This document shows, piece by piece, positions 37,639 to 37,807 of a DNA stretch of 37,807 nt (its first letter is position 1; every line of letters begins with the position of its first letter). Both the position numbers and the translations under genes were made by a program. The stretch is from Amphritea sp. 1_MG-2023 (GTDB lineage: Bacteria > Pseudomonadota > Gammaproteobacteria > Pseudomonadales > Balneatricaceae), in contig NZ_JAUOQE010000036.1 in the NCBI RefSeq assembly GCF_030547545.1, positions 1 through 37,807 of the forward strand. The letters are read 5' to 3'. The notes beneath the pieces were generated by a model. That model had not been told where the DNA came from. It ran no database searches and saw only the letters and a program-made list of their open reading frames with translations.

Positions 37639-37807
37639 GAGATCAGCGCGGCAAAGGTAAGACTTGAAATTTAGTTTTTTTTCAGACTTTAAAATCAATA
37701 TCGCTATCTGTCTGATTTCATGGTTTTTTCGTTAGGGAAGGTGCGAATAAGTCCGTTATATTCTCTGCGGACATTAGAATGGCCAGATACGCGAAAGCCA
37801 GTGCAGC
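37639..37807. other. right-edge non-coding DNA, possible insertion-sequence end
   Basis: The first part (to about 37730) is AT-rich with no gene. From about 37732 the sequence GGGAAGGTGCGAATAAG resembles the terminal inverted repeats of some insertion sequences I recall, but the element would run beyond the window and no transposase frame is visible. Treat it as a hint only. Confidence 0.2.

Overview
The window looks like chromosomal DNA of a gammaproteobacterium, most likely a marine member of the Oceanospirillales/Pseudomonadales. The main reason is the left-hand gene order (ychF-pth-rplY-prs-tRNA-Gln-lolB-TPR lipoprotein, divergent from hemA-prfA-prmC-moeB), which closely matches the Pseudomonas arrangement. 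The long CTC form of L25, the YoaB-like Rid protein and a Pseudomonas-style fatty acid oxidation set agree with this. No plasmid, phage or CRISPR hallmark is visible. A possible insertion-sequence end lies at the extreme right edge.

Region 1 (1-11.1 kb) is conserved housekeeping. The minus strand carries two identical tRNA-Gln(UUG) genes and one elongator tRNA-Met, with ychF, pth, rplY and prs between the tRNA blocks, followed upstream by lolB and a TPR lipoprotein. The plus strand carries hemA, prfA, prmC, moeB and a CoA-binding protein. The isoprenoid gene ispE, usually found between lolB and the tRNA-Gln/prs block, is missing: only 96 bp separate lolB from the tRNA, and they hold a tRNA promoter and a perfect hairpin.

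Region 2 (11.2-16 kb) is accessory: a YoaB-like Rid protein, an ankyrin protein coupled to a Cys-rich ArsP/SO_0444-type metal permease, an AEC transporter, a SixA-type phosphatase and a small zinc-ribbon protein. The zinc-ribbon gene is preceded by a candidate small RNA or leader with two interleaved inverted repeats and its own intrinsic terminator. About 0.5 kb upstream of sixA holds no gene I can support.

Region 3 (16-21 kb) is a full branched-chain amino acid ABC operon (livKHMGF, minus strand) with an intercistronic hairpin after livK and a strong terminator after livF.

Region 4 (21.3-25.7 kb) is a translationally coupled trio on the plus strand: an exported YCF48-like beta-propeller, an MMPL/RND transporter and a tandem UspE-like protein. 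It is preceded by an array of degenerate 12-14-bp repeats and ends at a clear terminator.

Region 5 (25.9-36.4 kb) is a fatty acid degradation island: acyl-CoA dehydrogenase, SCP2 protein, FadD ligase, a frameshifted DUF2889 pseudogene, a crotonase, and fadBA. A minus-strand acyltransferase interrupts it, and acpH (acyl carrier protein phosphodiesterase) follows. Together these could activate fatty acids and carry them through all beta-oxidation steps. The window ends with a convergent gene for an unusual protein, a degenerate GIY-YIG-like head on a long basic low-complexity tail.
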